Source: Acinetobacter sp. Ac_5812 (lineage in GTDB: Bacteria > Pseudomonadota > Gammaproteobacteria > Pseudomonadales > Moraxellaceae). Taken from it: 64,000 nt of DNA. The first letter of the stretch is position 1, and the number at the start of each line of letters is the position of its first letter. Shown here one piece after another: positions 26,764 through 36,833 of the stretch. A model generated the notes under the pieces. It was given only the letters and a program-made list of their open reading frames with translations, was not told the origin of the DNA and made no database searches. Both the position numbers and the translations under genes were made by a program. The stretch covers positions 434,546 to 498,545 of the forward strand of contig NZ_LXUK01000012.1 of the NCBI RefSeq assembly GCF_013072695.1, read 5' to 3'.

Positions 26764-27954
26764 TTAGAATGCTGCGAGCCCTGTCTGGGCGCGACCTAAG
26801 ATCAAGGCATGCACATCATGGGTGCCTTCATAGGTATTCACAACTTCAAGATTAACCAGATGACGGGCGACACCAAATTCATCACTGATTCCGTTTCCGC
26901 CCAACATATCTCGCGCCAAACGGGCAATCTCCAAGGCCTTACCACAGTTATTACGTTTAATCAGAGAGGTCGCTTCAACTGAGGCAATACCATCATCTTT
27001 CATTCGACCAAAACGAAGGGCAAGCTGTAGGCCGAGCGCAATTTCTGTTTGCATGTCGGCTAATTTTTTTTGAATCAGTTGGTTGGCAGCCAGTGGCTTG
27101 CCAAATTGCTTTCGATCCAGTGTGTATTGGCGTGCAGTATGCCAGCAAAACTCGGCTGCACCCATGGCGCCCCAAGCAATACCATAACGGGCACTGTTCA
27201 AGCAGGTGAAAGGGCCCTTTAAACCACGAACGTCTGGAAATGCATTTTCTTCAGGAACAAAGACTTGATCCATCACAATTTCACCTGTAATAGATGCTCT
27301 TAAGCCGACTTTACCGTGAATTGAAGGCGCAGAAAGCCCTTGCCAGCCTTTTTCTAAAATAAAGCCGCGAATCGGGCCGACATTGCCTTCAGGCGAAAGC
27401 TCTTTGGCCCACACCACAAATACATCCGCAATCGGACTGTTGGTAATCCACATCTTGGCGCCAGTTAAACGATAGCCACCTGCTACTTTTTTGGCGCGAC
27501 AGGCCATACTGCCTGGATCTGAACCATGATCTGGTTCGGTTAGACCAAAGCAGCCAATCCATTCACCTGACGCAAGTTTGGGCAAGTATTTTTGCTTTTG
27601 CTGTTCAGTCCCGAATTCATGAATGGGAACCATCACCAACGAACTTTGCACACTGGCCATTGAGCGATAGCCCGAGTCCACGCGCTCAATTTCACGGGCA
27701 ATCAGACCATAACTCACATAATTTAAGCCAGCACCGCCATATTGTTCTGGGATGGTGGGTCCGAGCAGGCCTAATTCACCCATTTCCTTAAAGATGTGCG
27801 GATCGGTTGTTTCATGACGGAATTGATCAAGTACCCGTGGCATTAACTGGTCTTGGCAGAAAGCATGGGCTGTATCACGAATCATGCGTTCTTCTTGACT
27901 TAGTTGTTGTTCAATTAAAAAAGGGTCATTCCACTGAAACTCGAGGCGGCTCAT
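26764..27954 (-). CDS. gcdH: Glutaryl-CoA dehydrogenase
   Basis: A 396-residue FAD acyl-CoA dehydrogenase that oxidises and decarboxylates glutaryl-CoA to crotonyl-CoA in lysine and tryptophan breakdown. The catalytic base is Glu376 in [14 protein letters not shown], the diagnostic C-terminal motif of this subfamily. Others are [15 protein letters not shown] and [18 protein letters not shown]. Full length for the family. It stands alone without the LysR/CoA-transferase partners often seen elsewhere. An inverted repeat of TTGA/TCAA type lies 52 bp upstream of its start. Confidence 0.93.
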   Translation of the reverse strand: MSRLEFQWNDPFLIEQQLSQEERMIRDTAHAFCQDQLMPRVLDQFRHETTDPHIFKEMGELGLLGPTIPEQYGGAGLNYVSYGLIAREIERVDSGYRSMASVQSSLVMVPIHEFGTEQQKQKYLPKLASGEWIGCFGLTEPDHGSDPGSMACRAKKVAGGYRLTGAKMWITNSPIADVFVVWAKELSPEGNVGPIRGFILEKGWQGLSAPSIHGKVGLRASITGEIVMDQVFVPEENAFPDVRGLKGPFTCLNSARYGIAWGAMGAAEFCWHTARQYTLDRKQFGKPLAANQLIQKKLADMQTEIALGLQLALRFGRMKDDGIASVEATSLIKRNNCGKALEIARLARDMLGGNGISDEFGVARHLVNLEVVNTYEGTHDVHALILGRAQTGLAAF

Positions 27955-28005
27955 TGTTTATTCCTTGATCATTGTTTTTTGCAATTTCTTGTCAGTAGTT
28001 TTTTT

Positions 28006-28033
28006 AACTTGAGCGTTCAAGTGCATTCAAGTT
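28006..28033. promoter_or_regulatory. Inverted repeat upstream of gcdH
   Basis: AACTTGA and TCAAGTT with a 14-bp spacer, with an internal CTTGA-gcg-TTCAAG sub-repeat. It sits in the gcdH promoter gap (27955-28273, 319 bp), which otherwise holds only the terminator of the upstream gene. A regulator is not identifiable. Confidence 0.4.
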
Positions 28034-28221
28034 AAGTAGAGATACTTTAACTTATTTGGGGAATGCATCAATTAAATTTCTATTCGATGCGTGCTCTATT
28101 CTGGGTTTATCGTCTATTGAATTTAGGGTTTGTTAGCTCTGGGATTTTTACAATGCGTCTGGATTAACATGCCATCAAACAGATGCGATACCGATCCAGA
28201 GCGATGTTGATTTTTAATCAG

Positions 28222-28259
28222 CTGACTGAGTAGATCTTTTCTTGAATATACTCAGTCAG
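28222..28259 (-). terminator. Hairpin after the indolepyruvate oxidoreductase gene
   Basis: Perfect 11-bp stem CTGACTGAGTA / TACTCAGTCAG with a 16-nt loop, 15 bp beyond the stop of the minus-strand gene. The T run is poor (CTGATTAAAAATC), so efficiency is uncertain. Confidence 0.6.
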
Positions 28260-28273
28260 TGAGGTATTAGATT

Positions 28274-31200
28274 TTAGCCTTTATTACTGAGCTCTTTTGA
28301 TAGCTCATCCCAGCGTTGGTTTGCGACTTGCATGGCCTGCATTTTGATATGTCCAAAGCCACGCACTTCAGCAGGTAGTTCGGAAATCTGTTCTGCAATA
28401 GCCAAATTATAACTATTTGGCGATGAGATCAGGGTTTCAACAAAGGCGATGTAACGATCACGCCATGCTTGCTCTTGTTGACGCTCTTGCTGACGAGTAA
28501 ATGGATCGAAGAAGCTTTCTCTTAGCCATTGTAAGCGTGCCAGCAACATCATTGGAAAGCGCATCCAGTAGCCAAAGATACGTTTACGGATCTTTTGATC
28601 GGTCCCCAAGGTCGGTGGTGCAAGATGATAGGAGAGACGGACACCACTTCCGAATTGTGATTCGATTGATTTTTTAAAGTTTGCACCTGTTAACAAGCGG
28701 GCAACCTCGTATTCATCTTTATAGGCCATGACTCGATACAGTTGGGTTGCAATGGTAGTTGCCAATGCTTCAGGTAGCAATTTAGCCACTTGTTCTAACA
28801 GCATTCTGTAGCGATCCGCATAGGCTTCATTCCAATAGCCTTGCAGACGCGTAGTACGGTCATCGATGAGTTCACTGAGTGTTTGCGGCGCATTGCTTTT
28901 TGGCAGACTGGCGAGTAAAGCAGTGACTAAGTTTGGATCGCTGGCGAGATGACAACCAATACGGAAGGCTTCAAGATTTTTGTCAATCGCCGTTCCATTC
29001 AGTTGAATGGCTTTTTCAATACTTTCACGTAACAGTGGAATTTGCCCTGATTGCCAAGCCATCCCCAAGAGCAGTTGATTGGCATAGATGGCATCACCTA
29101 AAACCTGTGTTGCAATGCGAGCAGCGGGTAGAGAGACCAGTTTCCCTTGTTGGACACGGCCGCGCAGACGATCGATTAAATCATTAATCGGTGCGTACCA
29201 GTCACGTTTGTTAATAAAGTCAGAGGTCGGTGAACCATCTTCATTGACGATCACCATTGCATCTTGTTTTAAGCGAGATAGTGCGGCATTGCTGCCCGCC
29301 ACAATGGCATCGGCACCAATTAATAGATCACATTGATGTTCTGGAATTTTAGTTGAGGAAATTTGCGTATCATCTGCGGCAATTTGAATATAGGAATACA
29401 CCGTACCGCCTTTTTGCGCCAGTCCCGCCATGTCCATGACACGGGTGGCTTTGCCTTCCAAATGGGCTGCCATCCCCAGTAAAGCACCGACAGTGACTAC
29501 GCCTGTACCGCCAACACCACCGACCATAATACGATTCGGCATATCAACAAGTTGAGGAATGACGGGGCGTTCAGGCCAACCTGTCGCAAAACCTTCAAAC
29601 TTGGCGGGGCGTTTCATATCACGGGTATGCACGGTGACAAAGCTTGGGCAGAAGCCTTCGACACAGGTGAAGTCTTTATTACAGCTGCTTTGATTGATCT
29701 GACGCTTGGTACCCAAAGCGGTTTCGACAGGTTCAATCGATAGGCAATTCGATTTTTTAGAACAATCACCGCAGCCTTCACAAATGTCACTATTGATATA
29801 AAGGCGTTCAGCTGGGTCAGGGTAAGCATCACGTTTACGGCGACGGCGTTTTTCACTGGCACAGGTTTGCACATAAATTAAAGCGGTGACACCCGAAATA
29901 TCACGTAACTCACGTTGTACTGCATCAAGATCATTGCGATGGCGGATTTCGACATGTGGCGCAAGGTGCTCTTCAGCATGGATCAGCTCAGGTTCATCCG
30001 TGACAATCACTTGTTTTTTAATACCTTCTGCATCGAGCTGGCGAGTCAGTTGCGCGACACTGAGGTGTCCATCTACATGCTGACCACCAGTCATAGCGAC
30101 CGCATCGTTATAGAGGATTTTATAGGTGATGTTGATATTGGCTGCAATGGCTTGTCGAATCGCGAGATAGCCTGAATGGAAGTAGGTACCATCACCGAGA
30201 TTGGCAAAAATATGCTTTTCATTGGTGAAATGTGATGCACCCGCCCAACTGACACCCTCACCGCCCATTTGCGAGAAGGTTTCGGTGCCGCGATCTAGTG
30301 ACACCGCAATATAGTGACAACCGATGCCACCCAGTGCACGACTACCTTCTGGTACGACTGTCGAGGTATTATGTGGACAACCGCTACAGAAATACGGTTT
30401 ACGCTCGGCCAAATCTAGTACGCGGCGTGATTCTTGCTCAGCTTTATGCAGTAAATCGACACGACTCTGGATTTGCTGTCTTAAACTTTCAGGCAAATCT
30501 AACTGTAAAAACCGTGCTGTCAACATTTTGGCAATCGGTTCAGGTTGGAACTCGTAATGACCAATCAATGGAGCTTCCTCAAATGAGGTACTCCATTCAC
30601 CTTTACCGTGAGGTGCTTTGCCGATCACATGTGGACGCTGTTCATCAGGTAGGGAATACAATTCGTCTTTAATTTGTGCTTCAAGAATTGGACGTTTTTC
30701 TTCGACCACAATCAGTTCTTGTAAACCTTCGGCAAATTCACGCAGACCTTGGGGTTCTAATGGCCAAATCAGTGCAACCTGATAAACCCGTAATCCCAGT
30801 TGTTGCGCGGTTTCATTTTCAATGCCGAGGATGCGCAAGGCTTCAATGGTATCGAGATAGCCTTTACCACTGGCTGCAATACCGATACGAGCATGCTCAC
30901 ACGGCCATGTGATCTGATTCAATTGATTGGCGCGGGCATAGGCCAACACCGCAGGTAAGCGATATTGATATAGCCGTTGTTCTTGTTGAATGCCATGATC
31001 TGGCCAGCGAATATGGATGCCGTCGGCGGGTAGCTCGATTTTGGGTAAAACAGGGGTGACACGATCGAGGTCAACAATGACCGAAGCCGAAGTTTCCACA
31101 ATTTCACTGACCAGTTTCATTGAGGTCCATACACCAGCAAAACGTGACATGGCCACCGCGTGGACGCCGAGATCGAGAATGTGTTGCACCGAAGTTGGAT

Positions 31201-31747
31201 AGAAAATTGGAATACCACAACCCATCATTACATGTTCAGATTGGTGGGGAACGGTAGACGATTTACAGGAATGATCATCCCCAAACAGGGCAACTACGCC
31301 ACTATGTTCGGCAGTCCCTGCTAGGTTGGCATGGCGAAGTACATCGCCTGAACGGTCTACACCTGGACCTTTACCATACCACCATGCAGTAACACCATCA
31401 TATTTGCCCTGACCTGCGAGGTTGGCTTGTTGTGTGCCCCAAATGGCAGTCGCCGCGAGGTCTTCATTGATACCGGGTTGAAAGACGACATTGTGATCTT
31501 TAAGTATGCCTCCAATTTGCCAAAGAAAATTATCATAGTTGCCGACAGGTGAACCACGATAACCCGAAATAAAACCAGCAGTGTGCAACCCATTCAGCTC
31601 ATCACGGCGAGTCTGTGCCAGAGGTAAGCGAACCAGTGCTTGTATGCCTGTCATGTAGGCTGAACCGTGATCACTGATATATTTATCATCCAGTGATACA
31701 TCTTTAGTAGCGATCATTTTTGGAGTAACTTTTGTCGCTATATTCAT
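28274..31747 (-). CDS. Fused indolepyruvate:ferredoxin oxidoreductase (2-oxoacid oxidoreductase)
   Basis: A 1157-residue fusion. The N-terminal pyrimidine-binding domain includes GFISGYRGSPVGNYDNFLW. The TPP-binding core includes PYFCSGCPHNTST and GGEGVSWAGASHF. A ferredoxin-like cluster site carries Cys656, Cys659 and Cys662 in DICEGCGDCSKKSNC plus a second Cys set. The C-terminal gamma domain starts at MVGGVGGTGVVTVGALLGMAA. These enzymes oxidatively decarboxylate aryl or branched 2-oxoacids to acyl-CoA with ferredoxin as acceptor. AAGGAG lies 7 bases before the ATG. It is divergent from a LysR regulator, probably its control gene. The exact 2-oxoacid substrate cannot be read from sequence. 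Confidence 0.9.
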   Translation of the reverse strand: MNIATKVTPKMIATKDVSLDDKYISDHGSAYMTGIQALVRLPLAQTRRDELNGLHTAGFISGYRGSPVGNYDNFLWQIGGILKDHNVVFQPGINEDLAATAIWGTQQANLAGQGKYDGVTAWWYGKGPGVDRSGDVLRHANLAGTAEHSGVVALFGDDHSCKSSTVPHQSEHVMMGCGIPIFYPTSVQHILDLGVHAVAMSRFAGVWTSMKLVSEIVETSASVIVDLDRVTPVLPKIELPADGIHIRWPDHGIQQEQRLYQYRLPAVLAYARANQLNQITWPCEHARIGIAASGKGYLDTIEALRILGIENETAQQLGLRVYQVALIWPLEPQGLREFAEGLQELIVVEEKRPILEAQIKDELYSLPDEQRPHVIGKAPHGKGEWSTSFEEAPLIGHYEFQPEPIAKMLTARFLQLDLPESLRQQIQSRVDLLHKAEQESRRVLDLAERKPYFCSGCPHNTSTVVPEGSRALGGIGCHYIAVSLDRGTETFSQMGGEGVSWAGASHFTNEKHIFANLGDGTYFHSGYLAIRQAIAANINITYKILYNDAVAMTGGQHVDGHLSVAQLTRQLDAEGIKKQVIVTDEPELIHAEEHLAPHVEIRHRNDLDAVQRELRDISGVTALIYVQTCASEKRRRRKRDAYPDPAERLYINSDICEGCGDCSKKSNCLSIEPVETALGTKRQINQSSCNKDFTCVEGFCPSFVTVHTRDMKRPAKFEGFATGWPERPVIPQLVDMPNRIMVGGVGGTGVVTVGALLGMAAHLEGKATRVMDMAGLAQKGGTVYSYIQIAADDTQISSTKIPEHQCDLLIGADAIVAGSNAALSRLKQDAMVIVNEDGSPTSDFINKRDWYAPINDLIDRLRGRVQQGKLVSLPAARIATQVLGDAIYANQLLLGMAWQSGQIPLLRESIEKAIQLNGTAIDKNLEAFRIGCHLASDPNLVTALLASLPKSNAPQTLSELIDDRTTRLQGYWNEAYADRYRMLLEQVAKLLPEALATTIATQLYRVMAYKDEYEVARLLTGANFKKSIESQFGSGVRLSYHLAPPTLGTDQKIRKRIFGYWMRFPMMLLARLQWLRESFFDPFTRQQERQQEQAWRDRYIAFVETLISSPNSYNLAIAEQISELPAEVRGFGHIKMQAMQVANQRWDELSKELSNKG

Positions 31748-31948
31748 TTATGTCTCCTTAGAATTGTATGTAGTTTTGACTACTTTCTTTTTTCAACATC
31801 CGGTTGAATATTTGGAGTAAGTACATCTGAAGCAAAAGATTAAGTGGCTGCGTAATTAAAAAAACTGCTCAATCAATGTACATATTTGTCATTGTGGTTG
31901 ATCCAGACTGGTGCAACAATGCGTAATTTAGAAAAAGATATTTACGTT

Positions 31949-32887
31949 ATGCGCAAAAATCTTGATGGTGGATTGCTACATGCCATGCATGCCTTCCTGA
32001 AAGTGATTGATAGCGGGAGTTTCACGGCTGCCGCGGAGCAGATGGATCTCACAACAGCGCAGGTTTCTCGATTAATTAGTGAATTAGAAGGGCGTTTAGG
32101 TACAAAACTCCTACAACGCTCGACCAGACAGCATGCCTTGACTGAAATTGGTGCAAACTATGCCGAGCAGTGTCGCCAAGTACTGGCGATGGTCGAGGAA
32201 TCCGAAGCACAAGCCATGGGTATGGCTGCCAAACCGCAGGGGCGGTTGCGGGTGCTGAGTATGGCCAGTTTTGGCCATCATTATCTGGCACCGATGATGG
32301 CGGAGTTTTGTCAAAGCTACCCTGAACTGACTGTTGAATATCGCACTTCGCAAAATGTACCTGATCTATTAGGCAAAGGGATTGATGTCAGTTTGTATCT
32401 CACCGAGTCATTAGCTGACTCAAGATTTGTCGCGCGTCGAATTGGTACGATTTTTTCGGTGTTATGCGCATCGCCTGCCTATCTGGAAAAGTATGGTGTA
32501 CCTCAATCCTTGGATGATTTGCAAAAGCATGCCTGTTTACGTTTGGTCAATCCGTCAATTACGCCACAATGGCATCTGGTCAGTGAAAACAGCTGTTCTT
32601 ATCAGATTGATATCACTGGGCCGTTAATTGCGGATACACCTGAATTGCTGCTGGATGTGGTACAGCAAGATATGGGCATTGCTTTATTGCCAACCTTTTC
32701 ATCGATTGATGCAATTCGGGCAGGGCGATTGCGCCGTATTTTACCTGCTTGGCGATCACCTGATATTGGGGTGTATACCTTATTGCCATCTCGTCATTTT
32801 GTGGATGCAAAAACACGGGCATGGTTGGAATGGGTCGAACAGCATATTTCACCAAAAATACAGCAAGATACGGATTATTTTTTATAA
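31949..32887 (+). CDS. LysR-family transcriptional regulator
   Basis: A 312-residue LTTR. The N-terminal winged HTH is FLKVIDSGSFTAAAEQMDL, TTAQVSRLISELEGRLGTKL. The effector domain runs from about residue 85 (GRLRVLSMASFGHHYLAPMM) to the end. In-frame starts exist at 31919 (ATG) and 31886 (TTG); 31949 gives the usual short lead to the HTH, but none has a good Shine-Dalgarno, so the start is uncertain. It is divergent from the 2-oxoacid oxidoreductase gene, its likely target. Confidence 0.85.
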   Translation: MRKNLDGGLLHAMHAFLKVIDSGSFTAAAEQMDLTTAQVSRLISELEGRLGTKLLQRSTRQHALTEIGANYAEQCRQVLAMVEESEAQAMGMAAKPQGRLRVLSMASFGHHYLAPMMAEFCQSYPELTVEYRTSQNVPDLLGKGIDVSLYLTESLADSRFVARRIGTIFSVLCASPAYLEKYGVPQSLDDLQKHACLRLVNPSITPQWHLVSENSCSYQIDITGPLIADTPELLLDVVQQDMGIALLPTFSSIDAIRAGRLRRILPAWRSPDIGVYTLLPSRHFVDAKTRAWLEWVEQHISPKIQQDTDYFL

Positions 32888-32934
32888 GTAATTTGATAAA
32901 GGGTTAGAAAAAGAATAATAAGAATTAAAATTAA

Positions 32935-32962
32935 AAAATGCTTCTTTAGGAAGAGGCATTTT
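32935..32962. terminator. Bidirectional terminator between lysR and liu operon
   Basis: Stem AAAATGCTTCTT / AAGAGGCATTTT (12 pairs, one G-T) with a TAGG loop, A-rich before and T-rich after. It lies between the convergent lysR gene and the 3' end of the liu operon. Confidence 0.75.
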
Positions 32963-33118
32963 CTACAGAGAGGAATAATATATTTTTAAATAAATTGCAT
33001 GAGGAATTTAATCTCAATTCTTAAATAGAACGAGATAAAGATGTGACCTGATCCGTTGTACAAGCTGAATTGAGTAAGTCTGTTGCCAAACGATAAGTGA
33101 ATCCGAATCTAGATTTAA

Positions 33119-34021
33119 CTAAGCACATTTTGTCTGCCAATACGCATTGGCATAATTCGATAAGCTTTTTCGGTTGAGTACATGACTAATATTTTGGCTG
33201 GCCTGCATCAGCTTTTCTAAATCAATGCCTGTTTCAAAGCCCATATGCGAGAGCAAATAGAACAGATCTTCGGTAGCGACATTGCCTGAAGCACCTTTGG
33301 CATAAGGGCAACCACCCAATCCAGCTAATGAAGAATCAAATACACGAATGCCTTGTTGTAAGGACTGATAAATATTGGCAATCGCCATGCCATAGGTATT
33401 GTGAAAATGTCCTGCCAAAATCTTACTGTCGAGTTCAGCTAGACAAGCTTGCCAGACTTTTGCGACACGATCTGGTGTGGCGGTCCCAATGGTTTCACCC
33501 AAAGAGACTTCATAGCAGCCCATGTCATACAGTCGTTTCACCACATTCGTCACTTGCTCAGGCGCAATCGCACCTTCATAGGGGCAATCCACGATACAAG
33601 AGACATATCCACGGACACGAATATTTTGTGCTTTGGCTGCACTCATGACATCGGCAAACTTTTCAAAGCTTTCATCAATCGAGCAATTAATATTTTTACG
33701 GGTAAAGCTTTCAGAAGCTGCGGTAAACACTGCAACTTCTTTGCATCCTACCGCTTGAGCAGTTTCAAAACCTTTGATGTTCGGTGTGAGCAAACTAAAT
33801 TGCACATCGGTTGTCTGGGGCAGCTGCTTAAACAACTCATCGCTTTGCGCCATTTGCGGCACCCATTTGGCAGACACACAGGAACCGACCTCAATCGATT
33901 TCAAGCCAGCAGCAATCAAATCATGAATAAAATTCAGGCGTTGTTCGACGCTTAACGCCTGTTTTTCGTTTTGCAGACCGTCTCGGGGTCCAACCTCCAC
34001 GATTTTGACAAATTCACTCAT
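33119..34021 (-). CDS. liuE: Hydroxymethylglutaryl-CoA lyase
   Basis: A 300-residue HMG-CoA lyase of the HMGL-like TIM-barrel family, cleaving HMG-CoA to acetoacetate and acetyl-CoA as the last step of leucine breakdown. EVGPRDGLQNEKQ supplies the catalytic Arg/Asp and substrate loop. GHFHNTYGMAIAN gives the metal-binding His pair. GLGGCPYAKGASGNVATEDL holds the catalytic cysteine. Last gene of the liu operon. Its start overlaps the stop of the carboxylase alpha gene by 4 bp (ATGA). Confidence 0.95.
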   Translation of the reverse strand: MSEFVKIVEVGPRDGLQNEKQALSVEQRLNFIHDLIAAGLKSIEVGSCVSAKWVPQMAQSDELFKQLPQTTDVQFSLLTPNIKGFETAQAVGCKEVAVFTAASESFTRKNINCSIDESFEKFADVMSAAKAQNIRVRGYVSCIVDCPYEGAIAPEQVTNVVKRLYDMGCYEVSLGETIGTATPDRVAKVWQACLAELDSKILAGHFHNTYGMAIANIYQSLQQGIRVFDSSLAGLGGCPYAKGASGNVATEDLFYLLSHMGFETGIDLEKLMQASQNISHVLNRKSLSNYANAYWQTKCA

Positions 34022-36009
34022 GCAACTTCCTCCTGTACAGGCTGAAATTCCACCAGTTCATCGCCAGCTTTGACCTGATCACCCACTTGAAAATAGGCAT
34101 CCACAATTACGCCATCTTGCGGTGCTCGAATGGTGTATTCCATTTTCATGGCTTCAAGTGTCATCAGGATATCGTCTTTTTTCACGTTATGATTGGCACC
34201 GACCAAAACCTGAGTCACCACACCCGGCATGGGTGCTTTGAGGTGTCCTTGGTCTGCTTGGCTATCGTCCTGATGATAATTTTGGTGAATATAGCCAAAT
34301 TTATGGCTTTGTCCGTTATGGAAGAGGGTGATGCCTTGCGGACTCTGGTTAAAAGACAATTTCTGTTGGGTACCATTCAGATGAATTACTGCTGTATGTG
34401 CATCCAGCAATTGTCCAGAAATCTGATAACTTTCGCCGTTATATTCAGCATTAAAACCATGCTCAGCCGAACTCAGCTTGATGTGAATGTTTTGGTCTAA
34501 ATAGTTCAGTTTAATTTTTTGCTGGAACGCAATATTTAAACGCCATAACGCTTGTGCTTGCCATAATTGTTTTTGGCTAGCGCGATTGTTGTCGAGTTTA
34601 CTCAGGAATTCGATAAAGGCGGTGCTGACCACCAACTCAGGCTTAATTTGCTCTGGATGGAACAAGAAATCATGTTCACGCTGAATCAGATTGGTATCCA
34701 GTTTGGCCTGTTTAAATGAATCACAACGAACAATCTTTTGCAGAAAGGCAATGTTGTTCCCTAGACCATCAACGTGGAATTGACTGAGTGCATGTTGCAT
34801 TTGGATCAAAGCTGCTTCACGGTTTTTACCCCAAACGATCAATTTGGCAATCATTGGATCGTAATAGGTGGTGATTTCATCACCTTCTACAATGCCACTG
34901 TCGACCCGCACAAACTGGTTTTGCGTTGGGTAATGTAAATAGTCAATTTTGCCGATGGCAGGTAAGAAGCCTTTTTCGGGTTCTTCGGCATAAATACGTG
35001 CTTCAAGTGCATGACCATGAATCTGTAATTGATGTTGCAGTTTTGGTAGCGGTTCACCATCAGCGACACGCAGTTGCCACTCCACCAGATCTTCACCGGT
35101 AATCATTTCGGTGACAGGATGTTCGACTTGCAGGCGAGTGTTCATTTCCATGAAATAGGCGGTACCATCCTGTTCCACAATAAACTCGACTGTTCCTGCA
35201 CCGACGTAATCCACTGCACGGGCAGCATCAATCGCAGCCTGACGCATGGCATCCAGTTTTTCAGCTGGCATTTGCGGTGCAGGAGCTTCTTCAAGTACTT
35301 TTTGATGACGACGTTGTACCGAACAATCACGTTCAAATAAATGTACATAGTTCCCGTGCGTATCGCCAAACACTTGTACTTCAATATGCCGAGGCTGAAT
35401 CACATAGCGTTCAATCAATACATCGTCATTGCCAAAACTGGATTTGGCTTCACGTTTACACGAGGCTAAGGACTGTAAGAAATCTTCACTACGTTCAACC
35501 AAGCTCATACCTTTGCCACCACCGCCAGCACTGGCTTTGATCAGCACAGGATAGCCAATTGCATCGGCTTGTTGTTTTAAAAACTCGGCCTCTTGATTGG
35601 TTCCGTGATAACCCGGTGTTAATGGCACACCTGCTTTTTCCATCAAGGCTTTAGAGGTCGCTTTGAGACCCATGGCTAAAATCGCATCGACAGGTGGGCC
35701 AATAAAGCAAATATTATGTTGCTGGCAAGCGAGTGCAAACTGGTCATTCTCAGAGAGGAAACCATAACCTGGGTGAATCGCTTGGCTGCCTGTATCAATC
35801 GCCGCCTGAATAATACGATTTACCTGTAAATAACTTTGTGTGGCAGGGGATTGCCCAATATAAATCGCTTCATCCGCCATTTTGACATGTTGTGCATTGG
35901 CATCTGCATCAGAATAAACCGCAACCGTTGCAATACCAAGTTTTTTTGCGGTACGAATCACACGGCAGGCAATCTCGCCACGGTTCGCAATTAAAATCTT
36001 TTCAAACAT
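34018..36009 (-). CDS. liuD: Methylcrotonyl-CoA carboxylase, biotin-carrying alpha subunit
   Basis: A 663-residue biotin-dependent carboxylase subunit. Biotin carboxylase domain from residue 1 (FEKILIANRGEIACRVIRTA) with the ATP-grasp glycine loop KASAGGGGKGM and the EMNTRLQVEHPVTE motif. A middle linker domain follows. The C-terminal biotinyl domain carries Lys622 in EAMKMEYTI as the biotinylation site. It pairs with the liuB beta subunit to carboxylate 3-methylcrotonyl-CoA. Biotin synthase is encoded 6 kb away on the opposite strand. Confidence 0.95.
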   Translation of the reverse strand: MFEKILIANRGEIACRVIRTAKKLGIATVAVYSDADANAQHVKMADEAIYIGQSPATQSYLQVNRIIQAAIDTGSQAIHPGYGFLSENDQFALACQQHNICFIGPPVDAILAMGLKATSKALMEKAGVPLTPGYHGTNQEAEFLKQQADAIGYPVLIKASAGGGGKGMSLVERSEDFLQSLASCKREAKSSFGNDDVLIERYVIQPRHIEVQVFGDTHGNYVHLFERDCSVQRRHQKVLEEAPAPQMPAEKLDAMRQAAIDAARAVDYVGAGTVEFIVEQDGTAYFMEMNTRLQVEHPVTEMITGEDLVEWQLRVADGEPLPKLQHQLQIHGHALEARIYAEEPEKGFLPAIGKIDYLHYPTQNQFVRVDSGIVEGDEITTYYDPMIAKLIVWGKNREAALIQMQHALSQFHVDGLGNNIAFLQKIVRCDSFKQAKLDTNLIQREHDFLFHPEQIKPELVVSTAFIEFLSKLDNNRASQKQLWQAQALWRLNIAFQQKIKLNYLDQNIHIKLSSAEHGFNAEYNGESYQISGQLLDAHTAVIHLNGTQQKLSFNQSPQGITLFHNGQSHKFGYIHQNYHQDDSQADQGHLKAPMPGVVTQVLVGANHNVKKDDILMTLEAMKMEYTIRAPQDGVIVDAYFQVGDQVKAGDELVEFQPVQEEVA

Positions 36010-36020
36010 GATGATCGTCC

Positions 36021-36824
36021 TTAATTGTTGTTATTCGAGTGTGAAACCCATGCAGGCTGTTGTTTATTTAAAAAGGCATTCAAACCTTCTTTGGCTTCGC
36101 TGCCTTGACGAACTTGAGCAATATGCTGTGCTGTCTGTTGCAGCAAGTCATTGTTCATGGTCTGGTTACTCACCATTTGAATCAATTGTTTTGATGCAGA
36201 CTGAGCCTGCGGGCCACCGAGTAACAGTGCATCAATAATTTCTTGAACTTTCTGGTCTAAGTCTTCTGCATCTGCGACTTCATGAGCCAAGCCAATCTGT
36301 TTAGCTTCCCGTGCTGAGATCCGTTCCGCAGTTAAGAAATAACGCGAAGCCTGTCGTGCTCCAATCGCACCAATCACATAGGGACTGATGGTAGAGGGCG
36401 CAAGGCCAAGTCGAACTTCTGAGGTGGCAAATTTGGCATCAGTACTGGCGATACAAATATCACAAGCCGAGGCCAACCCCATGCCACCACCAAAGGCAAT
36501 GCCATGCACACGCGCAAGTGTCGGTTGCTTTAAGGTCGCGAGTGCATTTAGCATTTGTGCAAGTTTGAGCGCGTCGGCTTCATTTTCTGCTGACGAAGCT
36601 TGACCTGCCTGTTTCATCCAGTTTAGGTCAGCACCTGCTGAAAAGCTTTTACCCCGTCCTGCCAAGACCACCACACGCACATCATCACGCGTATTTAAGC
36701 TGTTAAAGCAGGCATGTAATTCTTCAATCACCGTCGTATTAAACGCATTGTGCAGTTCTGGTCGGTTTAACCACACATAAGCCACTTGACCATGTTGTTC
36801 CAGTTGTAAAAATTGATAGCTCAT
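36021..36824 (-). CDS. liuC: Methylglutaconyl-CoA hydratase (enoyl-CoA hydratase family)
   Basis: A 267-residue crotonase. The oxyanion-hole segments are GRGKSFSAGADLNWM and RVHGIAFGGGMGLASACDI. The catalytic loop contains EVRLGLAPSTISPYV. Family assignment is firm and the specific step (3-methylglutaconyl-CoA to HMG-CoA) follows from position between the carboxylase genes. A GTG two codons upstream also opens the frame, but AAGAGGT is well spaced to the ATG at 36824. Confidence 0.92.
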   Translation of the reverse strand: MSYQFLQLEQHGQVAYVWLNRPELHNAFNTTVIEELHACFNSLNTRDDVRVVVLAGRGKSFSAGADLNWMKQAGQASSAENEADALKLAQMLNALATLKQPTLARVHGIAFGGGMGLASACDICIASTDAKFATSEVRLGLAPSTISPYVIGAIGARQASRYFLTAERISAREAKQIGLAHEVADAEDLDQKVQEIIDALLLGGPQAQSASKQLIQMVSNQTMNNDLLQQTAQHIAQVRQGSEAKEGLNAFLNKQQPAWVSHSNNNN

Positions 36825-36833
36825 AGACACCTC

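Noticed and set aside
33449..33955. 168-codon open frame antisense to liuE
   Set aside because: Composition is that of a reversed coding strand; the HMG-CoA lyase on the opposite strand explains the region.
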